Positions 11,277 to 20,747 of a stretch of DNA of 33,935 nucleotides are shown here, piece by piece. Below the pieces are notes generated by a model. The model searched no databases and was not told the DNA's origin. It was given only the letters and a program-made list of their open reading frames with translations. The stretch's first letter is position 1. Every line of letters starts with the position of its first letter. This DNA is from Nemertoderma westbladi (Eukaryota; Xenacoelomorpha; Nemertodermatida; Nemertodermatidae): assembly GCA_032718475.1 (NCBI GenBank), contig JAUCBJ010002886.1, forward strand, positions 1 through 33,935, written 5' to 3'. The position numbers were made by a program, and so were the translations under genes.

Positions 11277-12266
11277 ATGGTCCGCTATTGTTTGGTTCCG
11301 GGGTGCTCAATGAATGGCTACGCAACTCGAATGTTCTCCTACCCACGGGATCCGGAAATGAATTCCGCTTGGAACACGGCGATATTCGGCCAACCCACCC
11401 GAACTATTAAACCCTCCGGTTCTGTGTGCGCCAAACATTTCGGAACCAAGGACTTCGTATGCGATAACACAGAGTTCGGGAGACTCAAGAAGTCCGCTGT
11501 GCCAACCAAATTTCCGGACGTACAACACCACACTGTTCGTGGCAGGTCGAGGCGACGAAAGCTAATCGCGTCTGATGACGTCAAAGGACTGACTTTGGAA
11601 ATTAAGAACGATATCGAAGAATCGAAACATTGCAATACGAAAAAGGAAGATATAAAATCAGAATTAGTGACGTCACACTTCAATTTGGACTCGAAATATA
11701 ATGGTTTACAGGAGGTACGTATTGGATCAAATTCGGTCGGTGTCTCCTCAAGGGAGACCCACAATACTGCTGGGGCGTTTGTTACGGACCTGCCTGCAAA
11801 GCGTGAGTTCCTGAAGACTTCGCTAAGGGGAGGTGTTATAAATACTCCGCCCACAGTGACCAGTCCCGCGGTTAAAAGTGGCTGGAGTTTATTCCCAGAG
11901 AAAGATGTAAGTCCCAGACCCGTAACCAATACGGGAGATGTGGGTGGCGGTGGTAATCCTAGAGGAGACAATAGGACACGAAGAACTGTGGGGAATGGTG
12001 GCGGCGTTGGTATAGCGAGCGGCGATATTTCTGGGGCAAATATTGGCATGTCTCTGGAAAAGATAGAGGTTTCTGTTGCGAAAAGCGGGGTTTCTATAAT
12101 GAAACGATACTTTGACATTCTGGAAACCATAAAGGATTTGGATCGGAAGCTTCGCTTAGCTTACATGGGCAATAGAATTGGTATAGAGCAAACGAAAAGA
12201 AGCATTCTACTGGCACAGATGGCGTTGAGACAATGTCTTAAAGAAGTCCAACAGACTTCCACGTAA
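11277..12266 (+). CDS. THAP-domain protein (329 aa, single exon)
   Basis: Probable DNA-binding protein with an N-terminal THAP zinc finger. The C2CH ligands are C5, C10, C51 and H54 (C-x4-C-x40-C-x2-H), and other THAP hallmarks are present: P23, W32, F55 and the AVPT motif at residues 74-77 followed by F79. Residues 90-265 are low-complexity, with Gly-rich stretches. Residues 270-325 form a basic, helix-prone tail that could be a coiled-coil dimerisation segment. There is no transposase (P-element) domain. The start is chosen because the THAP domain begins at residue 1 and the ATG has A at -3 and G at +4. The gene lies in an intron of the minus-strand spectrin-repeat gene, on the opposite strand. 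It may be a host regulator or a protein derived from a transposon; target unknown. Confidence 0.85.
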   Translation: MVRYCLVPGCSMNGYATRMFSYPRDPEMNSAWNTAIFGQPTRTIKPSGSVCAKHFGTKDFVCDNTEFGRLKKSAVPTKFPDVQHHTVRGRSRRRKLIASDDVKGLTLEIKNDIEESKHCNTKKEDIKSELVTSHFNLDSKYNGLQEVRIGSNSVGVSSRETHNTAGAFVTDLPAKREFLKTSLRGGVINTPPTVTSPAVKSGWSLFPEKDVSPRPVTNTGDVGGGGNPRGDNRTRRTVGNGGGVGIASGDISGANIGMSLEKIEVSVAKSGVSIMKRYFDILETIKDLDRKLRLAYMGNRIGIEQTKRSILLAQMALRQCLKEVQQTST

Positions 12267-12508
12267 TTAAACATGTAATTAAATTAAATATACATTAATA
12301 ATACTGTTTGTGTGGTCTAATACTAATACTATTAATAAACATCAAGGCCAATCTGAAGTTGTACGACGAGACACGAGACACGATAATGTGTTTGTTACTC
12401 AAGTGTTTGTGTTTGTTCAAGTTCTAGGCGGTACTTAATAAGAACAATAACAGCGGTTTAAGAATAATAATAATAATAATTAATTATATATATTATGGAA
12501 AACAAACA

Positions 12509-12841
12509 CGCCCATGTGAAGAATACCAGGATTTCACTTTTCGGTCGACTTTTTATTGGAATTTTATATATGAAGATTTTTAATTTTTTTTTAATTTATC
12601 TTTATTAAGTGTTTTATAGCGCTTATTTCTGTCTTAACCTGTACATATACTAATTCGTTTATTGTTTTGGTTAGATTCAGCCCTTCTGTAACCTGTGGTT
12701 TTTTTGGTGAAAACCTGGTATTCTTCACATGGGGGTAACTGCAAAGTGAAATATAACGGCAGAAAGTCTGGTATTCTTCACATTGGGGTAACTGCAAAGT
12801 GAAATATAACGGCAGAAAGGCTGGTATTCTTCACATGGGCC
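12509..12841. mobile_element. MITE with ~20-bp terminal inverted repeats and 8-bp target duplication
   Basis: The left end CGCCCATGTGAAGAATACCAG (12509) matches the complement of the right end (CTGGTATTCTTCACATGGGCC, ending 12841). Both sides are flanked by AACAAACA (12501-12508 and 12842-12849), an apparent 8-bp target duplication. The right end is preceded by a 53-bp tandem repeat whose units also begin CTGGTATTCTTCACAT (12715, 12768, 12821), so the terminal sequence has been multiplied. The element is 333 bp and noncoding. An 8-bp duplication fits hAT-type transposases, but the ends do not show the usual hAT CAG start, so the family is open. Confidence 0.7.
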
Positions 12842-12849
12842 AACAAACA

Positions 12850-13953
12850 GGATTTCTCCATCTGACCCATAAATTATTATTATTATTCGTATTTAATTCA
12901 GCCAATTCCATAAATAACAAGCGCGAAATCGCGCAAAGGTCCGCGTCTAACGCACGAACTGTCTCCTTGAATACCGATCTTACAACAAAAAAATATTCAA
13001 GGGAATTAATAGGGGTTTGAACTCGGTACCTAAATATTCCAAGTACCACGGTATGTACTACTGTACTACAGTACATGCACGTGTTGCACATGATGGGCGT
13101 ACACGACTGCGGGATTGCTGGAAATCCCCCCCCCCCCCCCCCCCCCCCGCTAATTGGCAGTCCTCCGTTTGCTAATTCCCGTATCAAAACACGCTACTCG
13201 TGGATGCATTTGAAGTCATGACATATTATTGAAAGTTTATTATTTTGCTCATAACTATAGACAACTATATAATTTATTTGTCAATATAACAGGATTAACG
13301 GATACTCGTTTAATTAAACGTAAACCTTTAATGAAATTTAAAAATTCCTTCCAAATCCTTGTCTTGCCTGTAATCAATATAATTAATTAAAAGTTTAGTT
13401 GTTTTGCTGGGTTAACTTAGCAGCCTATCCCAGTACATGATTTCCATCTCCTCAACCAGGGGAACTACTAGCTAGTTTAAACTATGTAAGCTATTTATAA
13501 CAGCCAATAGAAAGCCGGGTTTTTCCTACCATCCACCTAAGCAAGCTACTCCCTTCCTCACCTCCACGCTACTCGCGACCTTAGCTCTAGCCTACTCTCA
13601 ACCTTAGATTTACCACAGTCCTTAGGTATTCAGCCTGAGCAACTGGGGCCGTATCAATCCCTAATACCAAAACCTAACGAGAAATTATTAACAACAACAA
13701 CACCTTTGAGAGTAATCAGCTGTTATTTGCGTCCAATTTCCCCTGGCGAGGGATGAATTTTTATTGCGACCAGTTTCCCCCCCCCCCCTATATGTTTATT
13801 TTACATTTTATTTAATATGAATTTCTGTGACATTTTATCTCCCGCACGGAGATTTAGGAGCAACTGTCACTCTTGAAATTGGGACTGAAGAAAATGAAAA
13901 TTGTAAGAGAAATAAACAATAAACATAATATAATATAAACACATACGACTCAC
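12850..13953. other. Intron sequence; no gene seen
   Basis: Remainder of the intron between the two spectrin-repeat exons. It contains C tracts at 13126-13148 (23 C) and 13777-13788 (12 C). The frames at 12799-13020 and 12831-13187 overlap antisense and show no motif. Confidence 0.5.
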
Positions 13954-14126
13954 GTGTAAACGTTCCTGCAACTGGCGCCGCACTAACTTCCAGTTTGCGT
14001 TTACTGAGATCAATTCTTGGTAATGAAATAAATGGTCTTCAGTAGAAACCGGATTGTCAAGCAACTCTCCAAACATATCAAAGAGCGAATCAATGTCCTC
14101 TTCCTTGTTGTCTAGTAATTGAATAC
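13954..14126 (-). CDS. Exon of spectrin-repeat protein (completes one repeat, starts next)
   Basis: 173-bp minus-strand exon between acceptor TTATTCGTAG (before 14126) and donor CAC|GTGAGT (after 13954). It starts with two bases that complete the codon opened by the preceding exon (14333-14526), giving GIQLLDNKEEDIDSLF, and ends in phase 0 at WKLVRRQLQERLH. The Trp in NANWKLV lies 109 residues after the Trp that opens the previous exon, the usual period of spectrin repeats (about 106-110), and sits in the equivalent helix-A position. No stop or frame break. Confidence 0.75.
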
Positions 14127-14332
14127 CTACGAATAACGTAAAGTGTGAGCCTAAACTGCGTGTTAGCGACTCGAGTTCCTGTAAAGGAACCGGAGTTTAT
14201 ATTCAATTTTAAATGCATTTATTTTAATTGCCTATTTTTTTTAGAAAAACAACAAACAATACAGATACAACCCAAGTAACATAAAGATAGTGATTAATAC
14301 ATTAATATGTACCAGTTTATAAAAACACTCAC

Positions 14333-14526
14333 CATTAGTCAGGGTGCAAACTCGCTCCTTAAGACTTCCAACACTGTTCGCCGGGGGGTCTTCATTGACA
14401 CTCATTGATACTTGGTCAACGGCCTCGACTATCTCGGAAAGAGTTTCCTGCATGGATCTGGTTCGGTTGAGAGCCAACTCGAGTCTATGTAGCTGGTCCT
14501 GCGAAGATTCTAGAATTATCTTCCAC
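14333..14526 (-). CDS. Exon of spectrin-repeat protein (helices A-B of a repeat)
   Basis: 194-bp minus-strand exon with acceptor CTATATAG (before 14526) and strong donor AATG|GTGAGTG (after 14333). It begins with the last base of a codon, so the preceding exon should end in phase 2, and ends with the first base of a Gly codon that the next exon completes. It encodes WKIILESSQDQLHRLELALN followed by amphipathic helices, typical of a spectrin repeat (W at the start of helix A, Leu heptads). The upstream exon was not found in the window. Together with the exons at 13954-14126 and 8105-8290 it gives about 183 residues of continuous spectrin-type helix. Confidence 0.7.
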
Positions 14527-14671
14527 CTATATAGATAATTACTGAGTTTCTGTATCAAACAACAAAACCGAATCACTAAGTGAGAATTAAACGTAGGTCT
14601 GTGGGGCGAGACACGTATGGCGAGCCATCAGCGAACTGATATAATTATACTATGGCCGTTTTTCAAAAGTC

Positions 14672-14725
14672 TGTGTAGGTGTGTGTGTGTGTGTGTGTGG
14701 GTGTGTGTGTGTGTGTGTGTGTAGG

Positions 14726-14758
<33 letters not shown>
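14672..14758 (+). repeat. (GT)n microsatellite
   Basis: About 87 bases of GT repeats with a few interruptions (GG and TAGGTAGG). Intronic or intergenic position, upstream of the spectrin-repeat exon. Confidence 0.95.
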
Positions 14759-14759
<1 letters not shown>

Positions 14760-15121
14760 GGAAGCCATAATCTAAATTAATATATTCAGCTAAATTGTAT
14801 GGTTGAGTCATTTTGAACGATCTCTCCATGGAAATTAATTATTTAGCACCATACGATTAAAGTTATTTTGCACAGAAATTAGATATCTGGAATCCATGTA
14901 CCCCATTCCATTATAGTTTTTTATGTTTTCAAGTGATTTGCGTTAATAAATGTATTTTTAATTGATTTAAACATAATTAACTTTGTAAATTCATACGCTG
15001 ATTCCATTCTCCCCCATAGAGCCTAAGGCATGGCAAGGGCAGCCGTGCCCAATAATATTTCTTGAAGCAAGCTAAAGTCATTGACCAAGCCAGTGCCTAG
15101 GCTAGCACACAAGGACACGTT
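14759..15121. other. Noncoding; no gene seen
   Basis: AT-rich DNA between the GT microsatellite and the GTGGGGC element. No exon or repeat recognised. Confidence 0.4.
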
Positions 15122-15867
15122 GTGGGGCCTACGCGCAGCACGAGAGCATATATAAGAAAGTGCACTAATCATTATTTGAGATACGATAAAACCGTCATTC
15201 CCAAAATATCAATGAGTGATGCTTTCAGTTTGCGTTTAAATTTTTGTAAAAAAAAACAGAAGTCCATTTCAGTTTGCCCTTACACGCTTTAACTGTCATT
15301 ATGTAAACCTAATAACTATGTAGGGTTATTCAAGTTAATTAAGAATGACAATTTTAGTTTTACCATACTCATATCCTTTATTAGCCTCGTTGCGCTCGTC
15401 CTGTTTTGTCTGAAATTCTTCCTTAAACCAGACTGACGACCTTTATAACTATTCAAAGTCTCAAAACTGTGCGAGAAAATTGCTGATTTATGGCAGAAGA
15501 ATACTCGCATCCACTGCAAAATTCATTACGTTCGTCCTGTACAACATATCATTATCAGTATTGGATAACATGACATATTGTCCAATATGCTAAACCAGGT
15601 TGTTTAGGAGTATATAGTCAAAACAATACTCGTCTCCTTCATTAGCCTAGTTGTGCTCGTCCTGAAGACCCCACGCAAATTCAATTTCCAAAATTTGTAA
15701 ACTTTTACCAAACAACATTTGTACTAAGTTTGGTGAGATTACATAAAGGATTAGCTGAGTTATTAACGTTTAAAAATTCGGATCAACAGAATGACAGAGT
15801 ACAGACATACCGATTGAGATATTGGTACCCGTATGCTTAGTTCGCTAACTTTCGTGGCTCGCCCCAC
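15122..15867. mobile_element. Non-autonomous element with GTGGGGC ends
   Basis: Starts GTGGGGCCTACGCGCAGCACGAG (15122) and ends CTTTCGTGGCTCGCCCCAC (15867); the termini are inverted. Inside, the phrase TTAGCCTCGTTGCGCTCGTCCTG recurs near 15380 and 15640, with a partial form near 15525. The right third (AAGTTTGGTGAGATTACATAAAGGA... ) resembles the same part of the element at 25664-25983, so both belong to one repeat family. No coding capacity. Exact borders and target duplication are not established. Confidence 0.5.
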
Positions 15868-16545
15868 TATATCTATAATACAATATGTTATATGGTTTTG
15901 TCGGGTAGAGTCCCAGAAGGCATATCTAATGTAATAAAAATGTTCCTAATCATATGTCATATTTATTTCAATTTATTAACATAAGAGTAAACTGTACGCG
16001 TCTCACACTTCCCTATATCCCATGGTGTTCAATTCATGAATGTGCACAAACTGCTGATACAAATCATTGCATCTCACTCCATTGACGGTTTATAGAATAT
16101 GAATTATGGTAGGGATTTTTAGTGGGCTTGTGATAATGACCTTATTATAATATTCATAATATACAATACGCAATATATCAGTAGGGCCTACATTGGGCCT
16201 ATTGGCCTTCACACAGTTTATATACAATGTATAGAAGTTGGGAACGAGGGAAGTACCTAATATCTCAATCCTAAATTACTAAATCCAATTGGCATTAATA
16301 CGACGGATATAGATTTATTGTTAAGCCCATTACTATACACTCTTATATTATTATCATGACGATAAACTTTAACAATTTCAGTTAAACTACTTTAAAAACT
16401 ACTGTAAATATAACAGTAATACTGCGTTACTTGTTTTTGTTTAACTATTTACAAACTTTTGTAAAATAAGAAGGAGCTCTTTTCAGCTTTCTGTTCCGGA
16501 GGGTGTATTACACGAGCAAAAGCGATTACGATGGAAAAACCTGGG
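15868..16545. other. Noncoding; no gene seen
   Basis: AT-rich DNA with no exon, repeat or motif I can support. Confidence 0.4.
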
Positions 16546-16607
16546 GTCAGAAATTCGTTGTGCTTTACAGTTCACCGTCAGAAATTCGTTGTGCTTTACA
16601 GTTCACC
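16546..16607 (+). repeat. 31-bp tandem duplication
   Basis: Two exact adjacent copies of a 31-base unit beginning GTCAGAAATTCGTTG, at 16546 and 16577. Recent local duplication. Confidence 0.9.
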
Positions 16608-16765
16608 TTATGTAAGAACTCCTACAGCCTTTACCCAACCAAAGATCTAACGGATCCCATATAGACGATTGATTTTATTTTATTCAACGTTTCGTATATG
16701 CTGATTTAGAGGTTATTGAAAGATATCGAGACATGAACAATATCGAGAGAAAAAAAAGCGTGTTG

Positions 16766-17587
16766 AAAAATATATCGAGAGTAAAATTAACGAGAGTAAA
16801 AATAATGAGAGTATAAATATTGTGAGTAAAATTAGCTATAACTTTTGGAATAAAAACACTAGCTTCCAATGAAAACACTACTAGCTAGTGCTATGGAAAC
16901 TGAAATAAACGGTGATTTATTTAAAAAAAAATAAAGATTTTTAAAATTATAGTTTTTGTAAAAACATTTGCTATCAACAATAAAACTAGCTACCAACAAT
17001 AATACTAGCTACCAAGGAAAGCCCTAGCTACCTTCAAATACACTAGCTACCAACAATAATACTAGCTACCAAGGAAAGCCCTAGCTACCTTCAAATACAC
17101 TAGCTACCAACAATAATACTAGCTACCAAGGAAAAGCCTAGCTACCTTCAAATACACTAGCTATCAACAATAAAACTAGCTACCAACAATAATACTAGCT
17201 ACCAAGGAAAGCCCTAGCTACCTTCAAATACACTAGCTACCAACAATAATACTAGCTACCAAGGAAAAGCCTAGCTACCTTCAAATACACTAGCTACCAA
17301 CAATAATACTAGCTACCAAGGAAAACCCTAGCCATCTTCAATTACACTAGCTACCAAGGAAAACCCTGGCTACCTTCAATTACACTAGCTACCAACAATA
17401 ATACTAGCTACCAAGGAAAAGCCTTACCTTCAAATACACTTAAGCTATCAATAATATTACTAGCCACCAAGGAAAACCCTAGCTACCTTCAATTACACTA
17501 GCTACCAACAATAATACTAGCTTCCAGGAAAATTAATTTCACCCCCGATATTTTGTTGCAAGAGAAATTTTCACTCTCGATATTTTT
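16766..17587. mobile_element. Foldback element enclosing a minisatellite
   Basis: AAAAATATATCGAGAGTAAA at 16766 is matched in inverse at 17565-17587 (TTTTCACTCTCGATATTTTT). Weaker copies of the TCGAGAGTAAAA word lie at 16740-16830. Between the arms sits the 57-bp minisatellite. Terminal inverted repeats around a tandem array are known in several invertebrate non-autonomous elements, but I cannot assign a family. Confidence 0.45.
16969..17525 (+). repeat. 57-bp minisatellite with CTAGCTACC core
   Basis: About nine degenerate units of roughly 57 bases, each made of three subunits starting CTAGCTACC (followed by AACAATAATA, AAGGAAAGCC or TTCAAATACA). Some subunits are missing or changed near 17330-17460. 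Each unit holds several CTAG sites. No protein frame. Confidence 0.9.
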
Positions 17588-17648
17588 ACGGGTTTAAAGG
17601 GGTATCGATTAAACTAAATTAAGAGTAGGCCTATTAATAATAACTATT

Positions 17649-17787
17649 TACATACTTGTGTGTAAAGTAGCACTTTACAGTGTGATGATCCGAGTGGCTT
17701 TGTTACACGAACGAACGTTAGTGAGTGAGTGAAAATAAAGCCACGAGGATCAGAACACTGTAAAGTAATTTTGCAACAAGTATGTAT
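17649..17787. repeat. Foldback element, ~50-bp arms
   Basis: Left arm 17649-17701 (TACATACTTGTGTGTAAAGT ... GAGTGGCTTT) pairs with right arm 17737-17787 (AAAGCCACGAGGATC ... AACAAGTATGTA). The loop carries GTGAGTGAGTG. Some words (GTAGCACTTTACA) resemble the element at 7823-7939. Confidence 0.75.
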
Positions 17788-18054
17788 GTAGTTTTATTCC
17801 AAAGTTTTAACATTACGAAATGATTGTACATATACATTATAAGTGACAGAAACTGCACAAATTATAATAGTTGCTGTATAAATAAATGTAAAAATGACAT
17901 AAATTATGTTATAAATAAGTTAGCTTATATTTATGGCGGCGTTTGGAGCCATGTTATAATAATATAGCTAGGCCCTACTGGTTATTAATAGCTATACCCC
18001 GCCTACCGGTAGGTAATGCAGTAGGCCTATCTGGCTGTCAGGCAAATTTCCATC

Positions 18055-18145
18055 TATTGTTTACGTGGTATCCAATGACGACGTTAAGTAATGTCCCCTT
18101 AGTGGACATTACTTAACGCCGTCATGTGTTATCACGTAAACAATA
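18055..18145. repeat. Near-perfect palindrome, 42-bp arms, 7-bp loop
   Basis: TATTGTTTACGTGGTA... (18055-18096) pairs with its complement at 18104-18145 (...TATCACGTAAACAATA), with a few mismatches in the middle; the core is TTAAGTAATGTCC / GGACATTACTTAA. A related word, GGCGTTGAGTAATGTT, occurs again at 18242. Could be a MITE or an expressed hairpin; nothing decides. Confidence 0.8.
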
Positions 18146-18951
18146 ACACCAAATACAATATTAAATGTACAGGCCAATACAATGCTGTAATGTCCTCTAA
18201 AGTTGTAAAGGGCTAAATAACAACTCGGTGTTAATACTAACGGCGTTGAGTAATGTTACAATTTTGCAATAAAAATTAATTACTAAATATATGAATAAAT
18301 AATACTGTACAGTACAGTACATTATTAAGGTGTAATGGTGATGGCAGGAAACGGACAGACTATAGGCAAGGCACGATAGTGTGTGGAAGCTGTGGACATA
18401 CTGTACCTAGGATAGGCCGTAGAATGTACACGTACTGTAGGGCCTACACTTCATTCCGTACATTCGGGTGCGAGTGAGTGTAAGATGTTTTGGACCACGG
18501 GTGGATAAACCGGGTGGTCATATTATACTGTATTAAACACAATGTAATAATAATATGTTTGTATAATTATTGTAGTCTCATGTCGAGGTATCAGACTCAG
18601 ACACCGCTATATTTATTTAGGCGTACTACAGTATTCCAGTAAAACTCTTTATCATTTACATTTTTATTACACATGTAGCCATGGTGGATATGAGACATCC
18701 ATCAGAGTTTTACAATCCTGACCAAACCAAGGCGATCCGCTGTTGCTTTTGTGTCTGCGTGGTGTAACTGAGTGTGTTATTGAGTTTGTCAGAAGAGCTT
18801 CTGCACCGTTTATATCTTTATGGGAATGCAAACATTATAGAATTAATGAGACATTTAAGTTGATAATGAGTTGGGCGATTTTCCTTGGCATACTACAGCT
18901 GGTCGCAAGCAGATAACGTGGTAATCCATAGTGGGGGTTACCACGCGGTTA
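18146..18951. other. Noncoding; no gene seen
   Basis: AT-rich DNA with no convincing exon. ATG-rich stretches near 18680-18720 do not extend into a supported frame. Confidence 0.4.
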
Positions 18952-19273
18952 CCAACCAGACACTATAAACATTGGAGGTGTCTCATTGGTTCCCGCAAGC
19001 TTGACACTAGAACAAAATCGCCTCAGCTTTGCAGGAAATTGCTTTCGCCATGAGGACCAGCCAGTGCATAATCTTGTACTTTGGCAGCCTCATGGAGTGA
19101 ATAACCATGGTGGACAGCCCATGACTTTCTTGAGACGCATCTTAAAGGACACTGGCCTTGAAGATGCGGATGATCTAGCAAATGTCATGGGTGATAGGGG
19201 TTGTGGCGGCGCAATTTTGTCGACAAGCCGGCAAAAATGCAGCTGCAATGCAGCATGCCGATCTTAGTAGTAG
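18952..19273 (+). mobile_element. RTE-type LINE, 3' end fragment (plus)
   Basis: Matches the last about 330 bases of the LINE at 26600-29776, starting at CCAACCAGACACTATA and ending in the tail GATCTTAGTAGTAG. It encodes the C-terminal segment with RLSFAGNCFRHEDQPVHNL and GGQPMTFLRRILKDTGLED. It lacks about 11 bases near 19231, which shifts the frame at the very end. Typical 5'-truncated LINE insertion. Confidence 0.9.
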
Positions 19274-19479
19274 ATATCGTGTTCGGAGGCTGTGAGATCA
19301 ATGTGAACACGCACCTTCTGGTGTTTGTGAATAAAGGTAAACGATCATTGTACAAATCTGTTTGGGAGATATGCCCGGGTATCTAATGAACAACGGACGG
19401 GGTCAGTTCTGGCCCTGGAGTGAAATGTATGTGGGACTACAGGGTCATTAAGAGGCGAGAAACCATGCAGATACTGTTG

Positions 19480-19586
19480 TTAACTAAGATACTCCAACAC
19501 TCCCCTACGCCTAGGCCCACATACAATTGAAATCGCCACCGATAATTGTGCGGGGGGGGGGGGGGGGGGTTGTGTTTGGATCGGTC
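19480..19586. repeat. Repeat copy A: unoccupied site of the MULE-like insertion
   Basis: TTAACTAAGATACTCC...CCCCTACGCCTAGGCCCAC...GATAATTGTGC, an 18-base G tract (19552-19569), then TTGTGTTTGGATCGGTC. The same sequence recurs split in two at 20748-20784 and 21976-22056, with the MULE-like element between the halves. Nature of the host repeat unknown. Confidence 0.85.
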
Positions 19587-19927
19587 GCATGCTCAAGCAT
19601 AACATCCTTTGAGCTTATGCTCAACCGGTCAGAGAGTTGCTGAGGGCTTTCAAAGTTAACTGTCAAAATTTTGGTTTTTTGGTGTTAATAAAAAGACCAA
19701 CACTAGAAGCAGCCTGTTCTAATGAGCTGAGGAGCCGTTGGGCTCCCTCTAATGAATCTGAGAGTACTCCTAAGTCATCAGCAAAGTCTAGATCAGTTAG
19801 GTACTTGGCACGATTTCCTCGACTTCTGGAGCCAGTAGGTGGAGTTACCATTACCCCATCATCATTATGATGATTTAAGGACATGTGTAGAGCATAGTCA
19901 ACCACAATTATGAACAAGAATGGTGTT
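19587..19927 (-). mobile_element. RTE-type LINE, internal fragment (minus)
   Basis: Reverse complement of the part of the LINE around 28820-29160, covering the RT catalytic region: YLTDLDFADDLGVLSDS and ending near FINTKKPKF. It keeps the FADD box. The left end abuts repeat copy A at its GGATCGGTC border exactly, so one of the two interrupted the other or both lie in a rearranged block. Confidence 0.9.
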
Positions 19928-20235
19928 AAAGCTTCTGTACCCTAAAATGCATATTTTTGTAGCGAGAAGCTTTTAAGTCTACTCCAAACTCTATAAAATC
20001 TATACGTCCAATTCTGTAGGATGTATGTATATATCCATACGCCCCGAAGTGTTCGATTTCAGTACAAATCAGTTACACATCTGGGTTATAACAGCCAATA
20101 GAATCTATTGTTTATTTTCATAGCTGTGGGGTAATCTTTGTTGCAGCATATTTCATATTCACATAAAATAATTGGCGGGAAGGTTTAAACTTTAGATGCC
20201 ATTATCTCGGAATTACATTTTTTCACACAAAAAAC
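19928..20235. other. Noncoding; no gene seen
   Basis: AT-rich DNA between the LINE fragment and the foldback element. Nothing recognisable. Confidence 0.4.
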
Positions 20236-20546
20236 ACTCCTCCGCCATTTCTTAACCTTTTTTTGTAATTTTTGATTTTTATGAAAGGAAATTTAATAAG
20301 CTTTAATATTCTTCGGCCACTTTTTTTGATTTCAGAATATTTTCGCATTTTTTTAAAGAAAAAACATAAAAAAACGTGGATTTTTTCATTTTTTAAAAAA
20401 ATTTTATTTTTTTTTTTACAATATTACCAATTATCAGAAATAGAAAATGAAAATAAAATAAGTGGCCGAAGAATATAATGAAATTTAACATGCTGGTTCC
20501 ACAAAATGTGGTATCGAAAATTGAAAATGGTAAATAACGGAGGAGT
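20236..20546. mobile_element. Foldback element, ~95-bp arms
   Basis: ACTCCTCCG at 20236 and ATTCTTCGGCCACTT near 20308 have inverted partners at 20538-20546 and near 20462 (AAGTGGCCGAAGAAT). The centre (20325-20450) is long A and T runs. The short frames 20272-20478 and 20393-20614 are by-products of this composition. Confidence 0.7.
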
Positions 20547-20747
20547 AGTCTTTTTGGCGCAATTTTTGAAATTTTACGCCAGCTGATAGGGGGCGCTAAA
20601 AAATTTTTTTTCACATTTTTATTTACTTTAGTTCATTCATGTTTCGATTTTATATAGTTTTCTGCGCATTCTTCAACCATATTGGAGATATAAACAAATT
20701 TAAAAAAAACACCAGGGGCGGGGGTACCCCCCCCCCCCCCCCCCCCC

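Noticed and set aside
11339-12130. 263-aa minus-strand frame
   Set aside because: Antisense shadow of the THAP gene; no recognisable domain.
16969-17525. CRISPR-like regular repeats
   Set aside because: Units are contiguous degenerate tandem repeats with no unique spacers, in animal DNA.
20272-20614. Lys/Phe-rich frames on both strands
   Set aside because: Produced by A and T runs at the centre of the foldback element.
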